A DNA stretch of 64,000 nucleotides from Rhodospirillaceae bacterium (GTDB lineage Bacteria; Pseudomonadota; Alphaproteobacteria; CACIAM-22H2), in NCBI GenBank assembly GCA_022843945.1, contig JALHMR010000001.1, forward strand, positions 221,584 through 285,583, read 5' to 3'. Both the position numbers and the translations under genes were made by a program. This document shows, in pieces, positions 16,809 to 27,536 of this stretch; positions within the stretch are counted from its first letter, which is position 1; every line of letters begins with the position of its first letter. A model generated the notes under the pieces. It was not told the DNA's origin. It was given only the letters and a program-made list of their open reading frames with translations, and ran no database searches.

Positions 16809-17936
16809 ATGCATATTCTCTATATCGGCTTCGACGTCGAGGGAGTCGGCGGCATCGCCACCTACACCCGGCACCAGCTGCGCGCCCTGCGTGACCTGGG
16901 GCATAAGCTCGACGTCATTTCCGTCGACAAGCAGGACCGGATCTTCGCGCCCGGCCACGCCAACCGTCATATCCCTTTTACCAGCCGCAGCGGGGTGGTT
17001 GCGACCCTGCTAAAGGCGGTCCTGGCGCCGGCGCAACCCTTCGACCTGGTCATGTTCAACCATGTCTACCTGGCCATGTTCGGCCTGATCGCCCGCTGGC
17101 GCCGCGGCACGCCCTATGTGCTCAATGTCTACAATATCGATATCCTGACGCCGCTACCGGCGTTACGCGAATATGCCTTTAGCCGTGCCGACCTGGTTAT
17201 CGCCGACTGCCAATACACGATCGACAATCTGCCTCATTTTCATTCCCGCGTGCCGGCGACCGGCCTGCTGTATGACCCGGTCGATACCGCCTTCTTCCGT
17301 CCGATTGCCAAGCCCGAGGCCCGACGCGAGATCGGGCGGCGCTTCGGCCTGGCCGATCTTGACCGGCGAACCATCGCCGTCACGGTCGCGCACATGGCCG
17401 GGCCGCCGAACAACAACAAGGGCCATCGCCAGACCATCGAGGCGCTGCGCCAGCTCAATGACTCGCGCTTTCTCTATCTCATCGTCGGTGCCGGGCCGGA
17501 CCGGCCGGCGATCGAGGCGCATGTGCGTGAATACGGCGTCGGCGACCAGGTGAAATTCCTGGGACTGGTCGATCAGGACGCGCTGCCTTTCCTCTATGCT
17601 GGCGCTGACGCGGCGATTCTCGTGGCCAAAGGCGGCCCGGGGCTCGGCGAGGCGGTGCCGCTCGGGCTGATCGAAGCTTCGTCCTGCGGCACGGCCTTTA
17701 TCTGCGGCAACGAGGACGGGTCGGTCGAGGCCATCGACAACGCCAGTCCCAATGGTTTTGCCATCGATCCGTCGCGCCCCGAGGCGCTGGCGGCCTGCCT
17801 GCGCCGTTTCGCCGACGAGCCGGAGCTTGCCTTGACCATGGGCCGTAACGGCATCGCCATGGTAGACCGGACCTTCAAGTACGAACGCTTCATGGCGCAA
17901 CAGGGGGCGCTGCTTCAGCGCGTCGCAGTCCGATGA
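16809..17936 (+). CDS. Glycosyltransferase family 4
   Basis: This 375-residue GT-B enzyme has the N-terminal loop GFDVEGVGGIATYTRH, a classical donor-side glycine-rich motif. The C-terminal domain carries HMAGPPNNNKGH and GPGLGEAVPLGLIEASSCG, holding the conserved E-x7-E-like pair. It is the first gene of the rightward glycan operon, and its stop overlaps the next gene's ATG by 4 bp. The sugar specificity is not readable from sequence. Confidence 0.87.
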   Translation: MHILYIGFDVEGVGGIATYTRHQLRALRDLGHKLDVISVDKQDRIFAPGHANRHIPFTSRSGVVATLLKAVLAPAQPFDLVMFNHVYLAMFGLIARWRRGTPYVLNVYNIDILTPLPALREYAFSRADLVIADCQYTIDNLPHFHSRVPATGLLYDPVDTAFFRPIAKPEARREIGRRFGLADLDRRTIAVTVAHMAGPPNNNKGHRQTIEALRQLNDSRFLYLIVGAGPDRPAIEAHVREYGVGDQVKFLGLVDQDALPFLYAGADAAILVAKGGPGLGEAVPLGLIEASSCGTAFICGNEDGSVEAIDNASPNGFAIDPSRPEALAACLRRFADEPELALTMGRNGIAMVDRTFKYERFMAQQGALLQRVAVR

Positions 17937-18661
17937 GCCGCTACCGCGAGCGCATCTATGGCCAGTACGTCGCGGCGGCCTCCGCCCCGCTGGCGCCCGA
18001 GACGCTGGCCGGGCTCGAGCCGCGCCGCGGCGTGCTGGCGCGCCTGATCGCCGATCACTTCCCGCCCAGCCGCGAGGCCCGCATCCTCGAAGTGGGCTGC
18101 GGTCACGGCGCGCTGCTGCATTTCGCGCGTCAGGCCGGCTACACGAACATCGCCGGCGTCGATGGCAGCACCGCCCAGGTCGAGGCGGCCGGGCGTCTCG
18201 GCATCCCCGGCGTGCGGCACGGCGATTTGCTTGCGGCCCTCAAGGCCGAGCCCGATTCGAGCCTCGACGCCGTCGTCGCCTACGACGTGATCGAGCACCT
18301 GACCAAGGACGAGCTTCTCGATCTGACGGATGCGGTCCACCGTGTGCTCAGGCCGGGCGGCCGGTGGATCATCCATGCACCCAACGGCCTGTCGCCATTC
18401 GTCGGGGTGATGCGCTACGGCGACCTCACCCACGAGCAGGCCTTCACCCCTGAATCCCTGACCCAGCTCTTCCTGGCCTGCGGCTTCCGCGAGGCCAGCT
18501 TCCACGAGGATCCACCGGCCGCGCGTGGCCTGAAAAGCCTGGTGCGGGCGCTGCTCTGGCGCGTGGTGCGCGCGGTCATGCGTTTGGCGCTGGTGGTCGA
18601 GACGGGAATACCGGATTATCGCGTCTTCACCATCAATCTCATCGCCGTGGCGGTTAAATAG
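17933..18661 (+). CDS. Class I SAM methyltransferase
   Basis: This 242-residue enzyme has motif I ILEVGCGHGALL, the acidic ribose-binding position in AGVDGSTAQV, and VVAYDVIEHLTKDEL. It is a close paralogue of the gene at 14456-15199. It overlaps the preceding glycosyltransferase by 4 bp and is immediately followed by the asparagine synthase-like gene, so it probably methylates a sugar or sugar-lipid intermediate of the same glycan. The acceptor is unknown. Confidence 0.85.
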   Translation: MSRYRERIYGQYVAAASAPLAPETLAGLEPRRGVLARLIADHFPPSREARILEVGCGHGALLHFARQAGYTNIAGVDGSTAQVEAAGRLGIPGVRHGDLLAALKAEPDSSLDAVVAYDVIEHLTKDELLDLTDAVHRVLRPGGRWIIHAPNGLSPFVGVMRYGDLTHEQAFTPESLTQLFLACGFREASFHEDPPAARGLKSLVRALLWRVVRAVMRLALVVETGIPDYRVFTINLIAVAVK

Positions 18662-20467
18662 ATGTGCGGAATCGCGGCCCTTTTTGCCTATGGCGCCAGC
18701 GCGGCGCCGATTGCCGCGGCCGAGCTGCGCGCGGTGCGCGACCGCATGGCCAAGCGCGGGCCCGACGGCACGGGCGAATGGTTCTCGGCCGACGGCCGCG
18801 TGGCGCTGGGTCATCGCCGCCTGTCGATCATCGACCTGCGCGCCGTTGCCGACCAGCCAATGCTGCATGACGGCGGCCGGCTGCGCATCGTGTTCAACGG
18901 CGAGATCTACAATTACAAAGCCCTGCGCGACGAGCTGATCGCCCAGGGTCGCGTCTTCCAGACCAATTCCGACACCGAGGTCATCCTCCAGCTCTACGAC
19001 CGTGACGGGCCGGATTGCGTCAGGCGCCTACGTGGCATGTTCACCATTGTGCTGTGGGATGAAAAGCGCGGCGGGATGTTCCTGGCCCGCGATCCGCTGG
19101 GCATCAAGCCGCTCTATATCGCCGACAACGGCAAGACCATTCGCGTGGCCTCGCAGGTCAAGGCGCTGCTCGCCGCCGCCGAGGTCGACACGCGGCCCGA
19201 TCCGGCCGGCCATGTCGGATTCTTCCTCTGGGGCAGCGTGCCCGATCCCTATACCCTGCATCGCGGCATCCGGGCATTGCCGGCCGGGCATACGCAATGG
19301 ATCGATGCGCGCGGCGCACAAAGCCCGCGGCCTTACTGGTCGCTGATCGATACGCTGAGCGCCGTTTCTCCCGCGCCGGCTTCGCCCGAGGCACGGCGCG
19401 AGCTGTTGCGCGAAACCCTGATCGACAGTCTGCGCCATCATTTCGTCGCCGATGTGCCGGTCGGCGTCTTCCTCTCGGCGGGCCTCGATTCGACGACCAT
19501 CGCCGCCCTCGCCACCGAGGATGGCGCCACCAACCTGCGCACGCTCACCCTGGGCTTCCGGGAATTCGAGGGTCGCGAGAACGACGAGACGGCGCTCGCG
19601 GAACTGGTCGCCGCCCAGCGTCAGACCCGCCACACCACGCGCTGGGTGCTGGGGCGGGAATTCGCCGAAGAGCGCGCGGCCCTGATGGAGGCGATGGACC
19701 AGCCGTCGATCGACGGCACCAATACCTATTTCGTTGCCAAGGCGGCGCACGAGGCGGGCTTGAAAGTGGCGCTCTCCGGCCTGGGCGGCGACGAGATCTT
19801 CGCCGGCTATCCCAGCTTCCGTCAGGTGCCGCAACTCGTCCGGCTGGTCGGGCCTTTCGCCGGCCTCGAATCCTTCGGCCGCGCCCTTCGCCGGGCGACG
19901 GCGCCGTGGCTCAAGAACCTGGTGCCGCCCAAGTACCCCGGCCTGCTCGAATACGGCACCGGCTTCGGCGGCGCCTACATGCTGCGCCGCTGCTTGTTCA
20001 TGCCCTGGGAGATGGAAGACCTGCTGCCCCGCGAGATGGCGCGCGAGGGACTCGAAGAGCTGCGGACTCTCGATCGGCTGGAGCACGATCTCGATCGCCT
20101 GCCCAGCCCGCGCCTCAAGGTGACGGCGCTGGAGATCGCCTGGTACATGCGCAACCAGCTGCTGCGCGATTCCGACTGGGCCGGCATGGCGCATTCGCTG
20201 GAAATCCGAGTGCCGTTCGTCGATGTTGAGCTGCTCGCCCGCCTCGCTCCCCTGCTGGCCAGCGAGACTCCGCCGTCCAAGGGCGACATGGCGGATACCT
20301 GCCGCGTGCCCCTGCCGCCGCCGATCCGCCACCGCGCCAAGACCGGCTTCGTCGTCCCGGTACGCGACTGGGTGCAGGGCGAGACCGCCGGCCAGGAAGC
20401 CGGTGCGGCGCGCGGCTTCCGCGGCTGGGCGCGCCTCGTCTACGCGCAGCACGCCAAGGCCGCCTGA
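18662..20467 (+). CDS. Asparagine synthase (glutamine-hydrolysing)-like amidotransferase
   Basis: This is a 601-residue two-domain protein. After Met, Cys2 is the N-terminal nucleophile of the class II glutaminase domain (MCGIAALFAYG), followed by RGPDGTGEW and VFNGEIYNYKALR. The synthetase half has the ATP pyrophosphatase loop FLSAGLDSTTIAAL and GLGGDEIFAGYP. AsnB-like proteins inside glycan loci often amidate sugar acids or transfer amino groups during surface-polymer synthesis rather than make free asparagine. Here that is inference from context. It starts directly after the methyltransferase stop. Confidence 0.87.
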   Translation: MCGIAALFAYGASAAPIAAAELRAVRDRMAKRGPDGTGEWFSADGRVALGHRRLSIIDLRAVADQPMLHDGGRLRIVFNGEIYNYKALRDELIAQGRVFQTNSDTEVILQLYDRDGPDCVRRLRGMFTIVLWDEKRGGMFLARDPLGIKPLYIADNGKTIRVASQVKALLAAAEVDTRPDPAGHVGFFLWGSVPDPYTLHRGIRALPAGHTQWIDARGAQSPRPYWSLIDTLSAVSPAPASPEARRELLRETLIDSLRHHFVADVPVGVFLSAGLDSTTIAALATEDGATNLRTLTLGFREFEGRENDETALAELVAAQRQTRHTTRWVLGREFAEERAALMEAMDQPSIDGTNTYFVAKAAHEAGLKVALSGLGGDEIFAGYPSFRQVPQLVRLVGPFAGLESFGRALRRATAPWLKNLVPPKYPGLLEYGTGFGGAYMLRRCLFMPWEMEDLLPREMAREGLEELRTLDRLEHDLDRLPSPRLKVTALEIAWYMRNQLLRDSDWAGMAHSLEIRVPFVDVELLARLAPLLASETPPSKGDMADTCRVPLPPPIRHRAKTGFVVPVRDWVQGETAGQEAGAARGFRGWARLVYAQHAKAA

Positions 20468-20489
20468 GGCCGCGGGCCCCGGTCCTCCC

Positions 20490-21713
20490 ATGCGGCGCCT
20501 GCGGCTCGCCTATCTCGTCACGCACCCGATCCAGTACCAAGCGCCGCTGCTGCGGCTGGTGGCGGCCCAGCCGGATATCGACTTCACCGCCTTCTTCGGC
20601 ACCGATTTCTCCGCCCGTGCCTTCACCGCCGGCGAGTTCGGCCAGAAGATCACCTGGGACGTGCCGCTGCTCGACGGCTATCGCCACGAGGTCCTGCCAC
20701 AGCTTTTTGCTCCCCCTGAAGGACAACAGCCGCCGCTCGATCTCTGGCGGCCGATCAACTATGACCTCGCGCGGCGGCTGAAGGGCTTCGATGCGCTGTG
20801 GATCCACGGCTATGCCCGCGTCTTCCACTGGGCGGCGATCGCCGCCGCCCGGCGGCGCAAGATCAAGGTCCTGCTGCGCGACGAGGCGACTGCGATCTCC
20901 GCCGAGCGCAGCCCGCTCAAAAGCGCCGCGAAGCGCCTGTTCTTTTCCGCCCTGGGGCGCGGCGTCGATGCCTTCCTGCCCATCGGCACGCTCAACCGCC
21001 GCTACTACGAGCAGAACGGCATCGCCGCCTCGCGGCTGTTTGATGTTCCCTACGCCGTGGACAACGCGCATTTCCGCTCCGGCGCCGAGAAGGCGGCGCA
21101 GGAACGCGACGCGACCCGCACCTCACTCGGCCTCGAGCCGGGGCGACCGGTCCTGCTGTTCGCGGCGAAGCTGATCGAGCGCAAGCGGCCGGCCGTGCTG
21201 CTCGAGGCGTTCGCGCGCATCCACCAGGACCCGGCCTTGCGCCGGCCCTATCTGGTATTCGTCGGCGACGGACCGCTGCGCCCTCAGCTCGAGGCCGAGG
21301 CCCAGGCCCGCGCGCCGGGCTCGGTGCGTTTCCTCGGCTTCCAGCCGCAGCGCGACCTGCCGCGCTGGTATGATCTCTGCGATGCTTTCGTGCTGCCTTC
21401 GGCGCAGGAGGCCTGGGGGCTGGTGGTGAACGAAGTGATGTGCGCCGGCAAGGCGGTGATCGCCAGCAACATGATCGGCGCCGCCCCCGACCTGGTGAAG
21501 CCGGGCGAGAACGGCGCCATTTTCCGCGTCGACGAGGCCGATGACTTGGTCCGCGCCATGCGCGACGTGCTGGCCGACCCTGACCGCCTGGCCGCCATGG
21601 GCCGGCGCAGCCTTTCACTCATCGAGCGCTGGAGCTTCACCGAGGACATTGCGGGCCTGCGTGCGGCCCTCGCCGCCACCTGCCCCGGTTTTGCCACGGA
21701 GCCCGGGCGTTGA
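20490..21713 (+). CDS. Glycosyltransferase family 4
   Basis: This 407-residue GT-B enzyme starts at the ATG at 20490. The N-terminus LAYLVTHPIQYQAPLLR is typical of a capsular/EPS GT4 subgroup. The C-terminal Rossmann domain has LLFAAKLIERKRPAVLLEAF and SAQEAWGLVVNEVMCAGKAVI, with the conserved glutamates. It lies 22 bp after the asparagine synthase gene and overlaps the flippase start by 4 bp. Longer in-frame starts would run inside the preceding gene. Confidence 0.87.
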   Translation: MRRLRLAYLVTHPIQYQAPLLRLVAAQPDIDFTAFFGTDFSARAFTAGEFGQKITWDVPLLDGYRHEVLPQLFAPPEGQQPPLDLWRPINYDLARRLKGFDALWIHGYARVFHWAAIAAARRRKIKVLLRDEATAISAERSPLKSAAKRLFFSALGRGVDAFLPIGTLNRRYYEQNGIAASRLFDVPYAVDNAHFRSGAEKAAQERDATRTSLGLEPGRPVLLFAAKLIERKRPAVLLEAFARIHQDPALRRPYLVFVGDGPLRPQLEAEAQARAPGSVRFLGFQPQRDLPRWYDLCDAFVLPSAQEAWGLVVNEVMCAGKAVIASNMIGAAPDLVKPGENGAIFRVDEADDLVRAMRDVLADPDRLAAMGRRSLSLIERWSFTEDIAGLRAALAATCPGFATEPGR

Positions 21714-22996
21714 GGGATATCTCGGTTTCCTTCGTCGCCACCGGGGTCATCCAGGCGACCAACATCGCCACCGGCCTGCTGGCGGCCCGTATCCTGCTGC
21801 CCGAAGGCCGCGGCGAGCTCGCCGAGATCATGCTGTGGGCCGGCCTGATCGTGGAATTGGGCATCCTCGGCCTGTCGGACGCCCTGCTCTACCGGGCGGC
21901 GACCAACGCGGCCTCGCCGCAAAAGCTCTTTGCGGCCGCCACCATACTCACCCTCATCCTGTCGGTGATCCTGGTCGTCGTCGGCTTCGTCGTCGAGCCA
22001 CTGGTCATCCATGACAGCCCGACCACGCTCGACCTGGCGCTGATCTATCTCGTGGCTTTCGTGCCGATCTACCTGTCGTCGCTCTTCGTTACGACGATCT
22101 TCCAGGGCCAGCTCGACATCGTCACCTGGAACCTGCTGCGCGGCGCCGTGGCGCTCGGCTACCTGCTGTTCATCGGCGTGGTCTACGTCACCGGCCATGC
22201 CACGGTGGCCGGCTTCGCCGCCGCCAACCTGATGGGCATGCTGCTGTCCGGTATACTCGGCGTGTTCCTGCTGGCGCGTCGCGGCTGGACCGGCTGGCGG
22301 GTCGACACGCCGACCCTGCGCGGCCTGGTGGTCTACGGCGCCAAGGTGCATGTCGGCGAGATGATGAATTCGGCGCGCCAGAAGATCGACCAGGCGCTGG
22401 TGGCGCTCTGGCTGCCGCATGCCGAGCTCGGCCTCTACGTCGTGGCGCTGACCGTGGCCAACGGGCCGCTGATCCTGGCCCAGACCCTGGGCAACCTGGC
22501 CTTCCCCAAGATCAGCAACCAGGCCGAGATCGGCGGCAAGACGGTGGTCTTCGGCCGCTACCTGCGCTTCACCCTCGCCGTCACGATTGCCTGCACGGCG
22601 ATCCTGCTGCCGCTCAATCCCTTCCTGGTGCCGCTGCTGTTCGGCGAGCCTTTCTCGCCCGCCGCCACGGTGGCCAACATCATGCTGCTCGGCCTGCCCT
22701 TCGCCGGGGCCAAGATCCTGTTCATGAATGCGCTCAAGGCCTGGGACAAGGCGCTGGATATCGGCCATGCCGAAGCCGTGGGCCTCGCCGCCGCCGCCGC
22801 CTCGCTGGTCGTGCTGCTGCCCACGCTGGGCATCGTCGGCGCCGCCTGGAGCCTGGTCGTCGCCAACCTCGTGGCGGCCGGCGTCATGGCCGTGTCGCTG
22901 CAGCGCAGTCTCGGCCTGCCGGTGCTGCAGCTCTTCCGTCCGACGGCCGACGACTGGACCCTGGTGCGGGACCTGCTGCGGAGAGAGCGCGCGTGA
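21710..22996 (+). CDS. Polysaccharide flippase, Wzx/MATE-like
   Basis: This 428-residue membrane protein has 12 to 14 predicted hydrophobic helices, beginning VSFVATGVIQATNIATGLLAARIL. That segment matches the MOP-superfamily start ('N-x3-G-x2-ARxLGPE-like'). It starts at TTG, with the TTGA overlapping the stop of the preceding gene. In Wzx/Wzy-type systems this protein moves the lipid-linked repeat unit across the inner membrane before polymerisation, which fits the Wzy-like gene at 15186. Confidence 0.85.
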   Translation: MRDISVSFVATGVIQATNIATGLLAARILLPEGRGELAEIMLWAGLIVELGILGLSDALLYRAATNAASPQKLFAAATILTLILSVILVVVGFVVEPLVIHDSPTTLDLALIYLVAFVPIYLSSLFVTTIFQGQLDIVTWNLLRGAVALGYLLFIGVVYVTGHATVAGFAAANLMGMLLSGILGVFLLARRGWTGWRVDTPTLRGLVVYGAKVHVGEMMNSARQKIDQALVALWLPHAELGLYVVALTVANGPLILAQTLGNLAFPKISNQAEIGGKTVVFGRYLRFTLAVTIACTAILLPLNPFLVPLLFGEPFSPAATVANIMLLGLPFAGAKILFMNALKAWDKALDIGHAEAVGLAAAAASLVVLLPTLGIVGAAWSLVVANLVAAGVMAVSLQRSLGLPVLQLFRPTADDWTLVRDLLRRERA

Positions 22997-24107
22997 GCCG
23001 CTCTCGCGTGCTGGTCCACCACCCCGGCTCCAACCACCTGGCCTACGAGCTGGTGGCGGCCCTGCAGGCCAAGGGCTTCGAGACCGACTTCGACACCGGG
23101 TTCTTCTATACCGAGGATGGGCTGGCGGCCCGGGCGGCCCGCGCCCTGCCCGCGCGCTGGCGCGGCAAGGTCGAGCGCGAGCTCAAGCGGCGTTCGCACC
23201 CGGGCGTCGATCCGCGGCGTGTGCGTTTCCTGGCCAGCCCGGAGATCGCCTACGTCGCCGCCAACCGGCTCGGCCTGCCGCCGGGACCGCTGGCGCGCGT
23301 GGTCGGCTGGCGCAACGAGATCTTCGACCGCTGGGTGGCGGCGCGGGTGCGTCGGGAAAGGCCGGCAATCGTCGTCGGCCATGATTCCTCGGCCCTGCTG
23401 GCCCAGCGCGCGGCGCGCGAGGTCGGCAGCCTCTCGGTCCTCAACCAGGTCATCGGCCATATCGAAGCCGGCCTCGAGGTCTTCCGGGAAGAGTCCGAGC
23501 GCGCGCCCGAGTTCGCCGAGACCCTGGTGGTGCCCCCCGCCTGGATCATCGAGCGTTGCCGCGTCGAGGCGCTGGAGGCGGACCATGTGCTCGTGCCCTC
23601 GGCCTACGTGCGCGATACGCTGATCGCGCGCGGCACGGACCCTGCGCGCATCGCCGTCATTCCCTACGGCGTCGACATCGAACGCTTCCGGCCGCTGCCC
23701 AAGCCGGCGAGTGCGCCATTCCGTATCCTGTTCGTCGGGGCGTTGAGCCAGCGCAAGGGCATCAAGTACCTGCTCGAGGCGATGAAGCGGCTGCGCCTGC
23801 CGAAGGCCGAGTTGGTCCTGGTCGGAAGGCGGATCGGCAGCGCCGAGGCCTTCTCGGCCTACGACGGCGTCTTCCGCCACGTGCCGCATGTCCCCTATCA
23901 CGAGGTCCACCGCCTGTTCGGCGAGGCGGATATCTTCGTCTATCCCTCGCTGCACGAAGGCTCGGCCTTCGCCACCTACGAGGCGCTGGCCAGCGGCCTG
24001 CCGGTGGTCACCACGCCCAATACGGGCTCGGTGGTGCGCGACGGCGTCGACGGCTTCATCGTGGCGCCGCGCGACGTCGAGGCTTTGATGGAGCGGATCG
24101 AGCGGCT

Positions 24108-25175
<1,068 letters not shown>

Positions 25176-25215
25176 CGCGTTTGTTCCGCTTGCTGAGAGG
25201 AGTGGGGAGGGCGTT

Positions 25216-26052
25216 TTAAGAGACCGTGGCGATCAGCTGGCGTTCTGTGCCTTCGAGAGCCAGGCTGGTCAGGCGCCCGGTGTACCACGCCCCGGTATCG
25301 ATGCCGATACGGTTCGACAGGACCTCCGGTTCGGGGACGATGGTGTGGCCGTGGACGACGACCTTGCCGTGGTCACGGGTCGAGCGCAGGAACAGCCCGC
25401 GCACCCAGAGAAGGTCGTTCTCCTCCTGCGCCTCGAACGGCACGCCCGGCCGGATGCCGGCATGGGCGAAGGCGTAGTCGCCCTCGATATGGAGCAGTTG
25501 CAGACCCTGCAGGAACTCGAGGTGGCGCTGCGGCAGGCGATAGCGCAGGACGCCCTGCAGGCCGCGCAGCCGCTGGAGGTCCGGGGTCTCGCTGGACTCG
25601 TAGTCGATGCCGTACGAGGCCAGCGTCTGCTCACCGCCATTGCGCAGCCACAAGGGGCCGCAGGTCACGTCGTCGAGGAAGTCGAGCATCATGCGCTCGT
25701 GGTTGCCGATCAGATAGACCGGCTCGAAGCCCTCCGGCACCCGGTCGAGCAGGGTATCGATGACGCCGGCCACGTCCGGCCCGCGATCGACATAGTCGCC
25801 GAGATAGACGATGACCCGGCGCATCACGGCGCGCTTGGCCGCATTGGCCGCGATTCCGGCATGCAGCTCGGCCAGCAGGTCGGCACGACCGTGGATATCG
25901 CCTATTGCATAGACGGCCGTGCCGGCAGGCGTGGTGGGCCCTACCCCCATTGCGCGGCCCGGCGCCTCGGCAAATGAGTCGACGATCATGTTGAAATATT
26001 TATCATGCCGGGCCGTTGCCTTCGAGGTGAGTAGGATATTGGCATCGGCCAT
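25216..26052 (-). CDS. PPP-family metallophosphoesterase (serine/threonine phosphatase-like)
   Basis: This protein of up to 278 residues carries the full metallophosphatase signature: [22 protein letters not shown] and later VHGHT. These bind two metal ions. The closest described relatives are lambda-type bacterial protein phosphatases and symmetrical-type diadenosine tetraphosphatases (ApaH); from sequence alone either activity is possible. The start is uncertain, as ATGs at 26052 and 25989 both lack a clear ribosome-binding site. It is divergent from the methyltransferase gene at 26086. Confidence 0.83.
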   Translation of the reverse strand: MADANILLTSKATARHDKYFNMIVDSFAEAPGRAMGVGPTTPAGTAVYAIGDIHGRADLLAELHAGIAANAAKRAVMRRVIVYLGDYVDRGPDVAGVIDTLLDRVPEGFEPVYLIGNHERMMLDFLDDVTCGPLWLRNGGEQTLASYGIDYESSETPDLQRLRGLQGVLRYRLPQRHLEFLQGLQLLHIEGDYAFAHAGIRPGVPFEAQEENDLLWVRGLFLRSTRDHGKVVVHGHTIVPEPEVLSNRIGIDTGAWYTGRLTSLALEGTERQLIATVS

Positions 26053-26085
26053 CGCGCAGACAACGTGCCGGCCCGGAGAGTTATT

Positions 26086-26817
26086 TTGAGCCTTATTTCG
26101 CCCGATCGATGGACCGTCGCCCAGGCGGCCGAGCTGCGCTACTGGCAGTCGCTCGACCTGCGTGAAATCCTGCGTATCTGCGCGGAAAAGCCCGACTTTC
26201 TGGCCCTGCTCGACGACCGCGTGCAGTTCGAGCTGTTCACCCGCAAGGAAGTTCTGGAGATCGGCTGTGGCCCCCTGGGGCTGAGCCTAGCCTCCTTCAG
26301 CCGCCACAAGACCGGCCTCAAGCGCCTGGTCAAGGCTGAGCCCCTGCCCCCGCTTCCGGCCCAGGCCACCAAGGCCGCCGGCGAGACCTGGGCGGCCCCG
26401 TTCATCGCCTGGGTCGAGCAGCTCGCCGCCGAGGGCGAATACCTGCAATGCCCGGGCGAGGAGCTGATCTTCGACGGCGATTTCGACACCGTGGTCACCT
26501 ACAACGTGCTCGACCACGTGCGCGAACCCGAGGGCATCCTGCGCAATGCCTACAAGGCGCTGCGGCCGGGCGGCACACTGCTGGTCGGCGTCGACTGCCT
26601 GTCCACGGTCGGGCGCTGGCGCTTCGAATATCTCACCCGGCACACGCATAAGGGCTCGATCCTGGTCGAGGCCCATCCCCACACCTTTCTGCCGCGCGAT
26701 GTCGCGGCGATGATCGAAGCCGCCGGATTCCGCATGCTCGCCATGCATGGCCTGCCGAGCCGCCTGCGCGGCTTCGCCGGCCATCACACCCGCCCCGCTT
26801 TTCTCGCCCGCAAATGA
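26086..26817 (+). CDS. SAM-dependent methyltransferase
   Basis: This protein is 243 residues from the TTG at 26086, which follows a CGGAGAG ribosome-binding site by 6-7 nt. The longer GTG start at 26065 has none. Motif I is VLEIGCGPLGLSLASF, and VVTYNVLDHVREPEGILRNAYKALRPGG is the usual methyltransferase core. An unusual feature is the approximately 60-residue insertion between motif I and motif II. The substrate is unknown. It overlaps the following SDR gene by 4 bp. Confidence 0.78.
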   Translation: MSLISPDRWTVAQAAELRYWQSLDLREILRICAEKPDFLALLDDRVQFELFTRKEVLEIGCGPLGLSLASFSRHKTGLKRLVKAEPLPPLPAQATKAAGETWAAPFIAWVEQLAAEGEYLQCPGEELIFDGDFDTVVTYNVLDHVREPEGILRNAYKALRPGGTLLVGVDCLSTVGRWRFEYLTRHTHKGSILVEAHPHTFLPRDVAAMIEAAGFRMLAMHGLPSRLRGFAGHHTRPAFLARK

Positions 26818-27536
26818 GCGCGGCACCGGTCGCCGTGGTGGTTGGGGTCGGCGCCGAATCCGGGCTCGGCGCCACGCTCGGCAGGAGGCTTGCCGCGACC
26901 GGGCGCCACGTATTCCTCGCCGGGCGGACGCGCGAGCGGATCGAGGCGATCGCCCGCAAGATCGGCCCCCAGGCGTCTGCGGTAGCGACCGACACCACGA
27001 AGGAAGAAGACGTGGCGCGCCTGTTCGAGGTCGCGAGCAAAGCCGGCACGATCGGCTGCGTCGTCTACAACGCCGGCAACAATGTCTCGGCCCCCATCCG
27101 CGAGCTCGAGGCCAAGACCTTCGAGGACGCCTGGCGTGTGGCCTGCTTCGGTGGCTTCCTGGTGGGGCGCGAGGCGGCGCGGCACATGGTGCCGCACGGC
27201 CGGGGCACGATTCTGTTCACCGGCGCCTCGGCCTCGCTGCGCGGCCGGCCGACTTTCGCGGCCTTCGCCGCCGCCAAGGCCGGTCTGCGGGCCGTGGCGC
27301 AGTCGATGGCCCGCGAGCTGGGGCCGCAGGGCATTCATGTCGCGCATATCGTGATCGACGGCGGCATCGCCGGCGAGCGGCTGCGGACGCGCCGTCCCGA
27401 CCGTGTCCAGCAAGCAGGTGAGGATGGCCTCCTGGACCTCGACGCCATCGCCGATGCGTTCCTGCATGTACTGGGGCAGCAGCGCTCGGCCTGGACGCAC
27501 GAGCTCGACCTGCGGCCGTTCAAGGAGCCGTTCTAG
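26814..27536 (+). CDS. Atypical short-chain dehydrogenase lacking the catalytic tyrosine (SDR_c10-like)
   Basis: This is a 240-residue classical-like SDR with a Rossmann start (VVVGVGAESGLGATL), NAG (YNAGNN) and a catalytic-type serine (FTGASAS, S139). The YxxxK motif reads F151-A-A-A-K155, so the proton-donating tyrosine is phenylalanine. A subgroup with this exact replacement (SDR_c10) is known, and its activity is unclear. The gene overlaps the upstream methyltransferase by 4 bp and the convergent HD-domain gene by 4 bp. Confidence 0.85.
   Translation: MSAAPVAVVVGVGAESGLGATLGRRLAATGRHVFLAGRTRERIEAIARKIGPQASAVATDTTKEEDVARLFEVASKAGTIGCVVYNAGNNVSAPIRELEAKTFEDAWRVACFGGFLVGREAARHMVPHGRGTILFTGASASLRGRPTFAAFAAAKAGLRAVAQSMARELGPQGIHVAHIVIDGGIAGERLRTRRPDRVQQAGEDGLLDLDAIADAFLHVLGQQRSAWTHELDLRPFKEPF

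Noticed and set aside
18662..20467. Housekeeping asparagine synthetase
   Set aside because: It is chained by tight spacing to glycosyltransferase and methyltransferase genes, so a glycan-modifying role is more likely, although free asparagine synthesis cannot be excluded.
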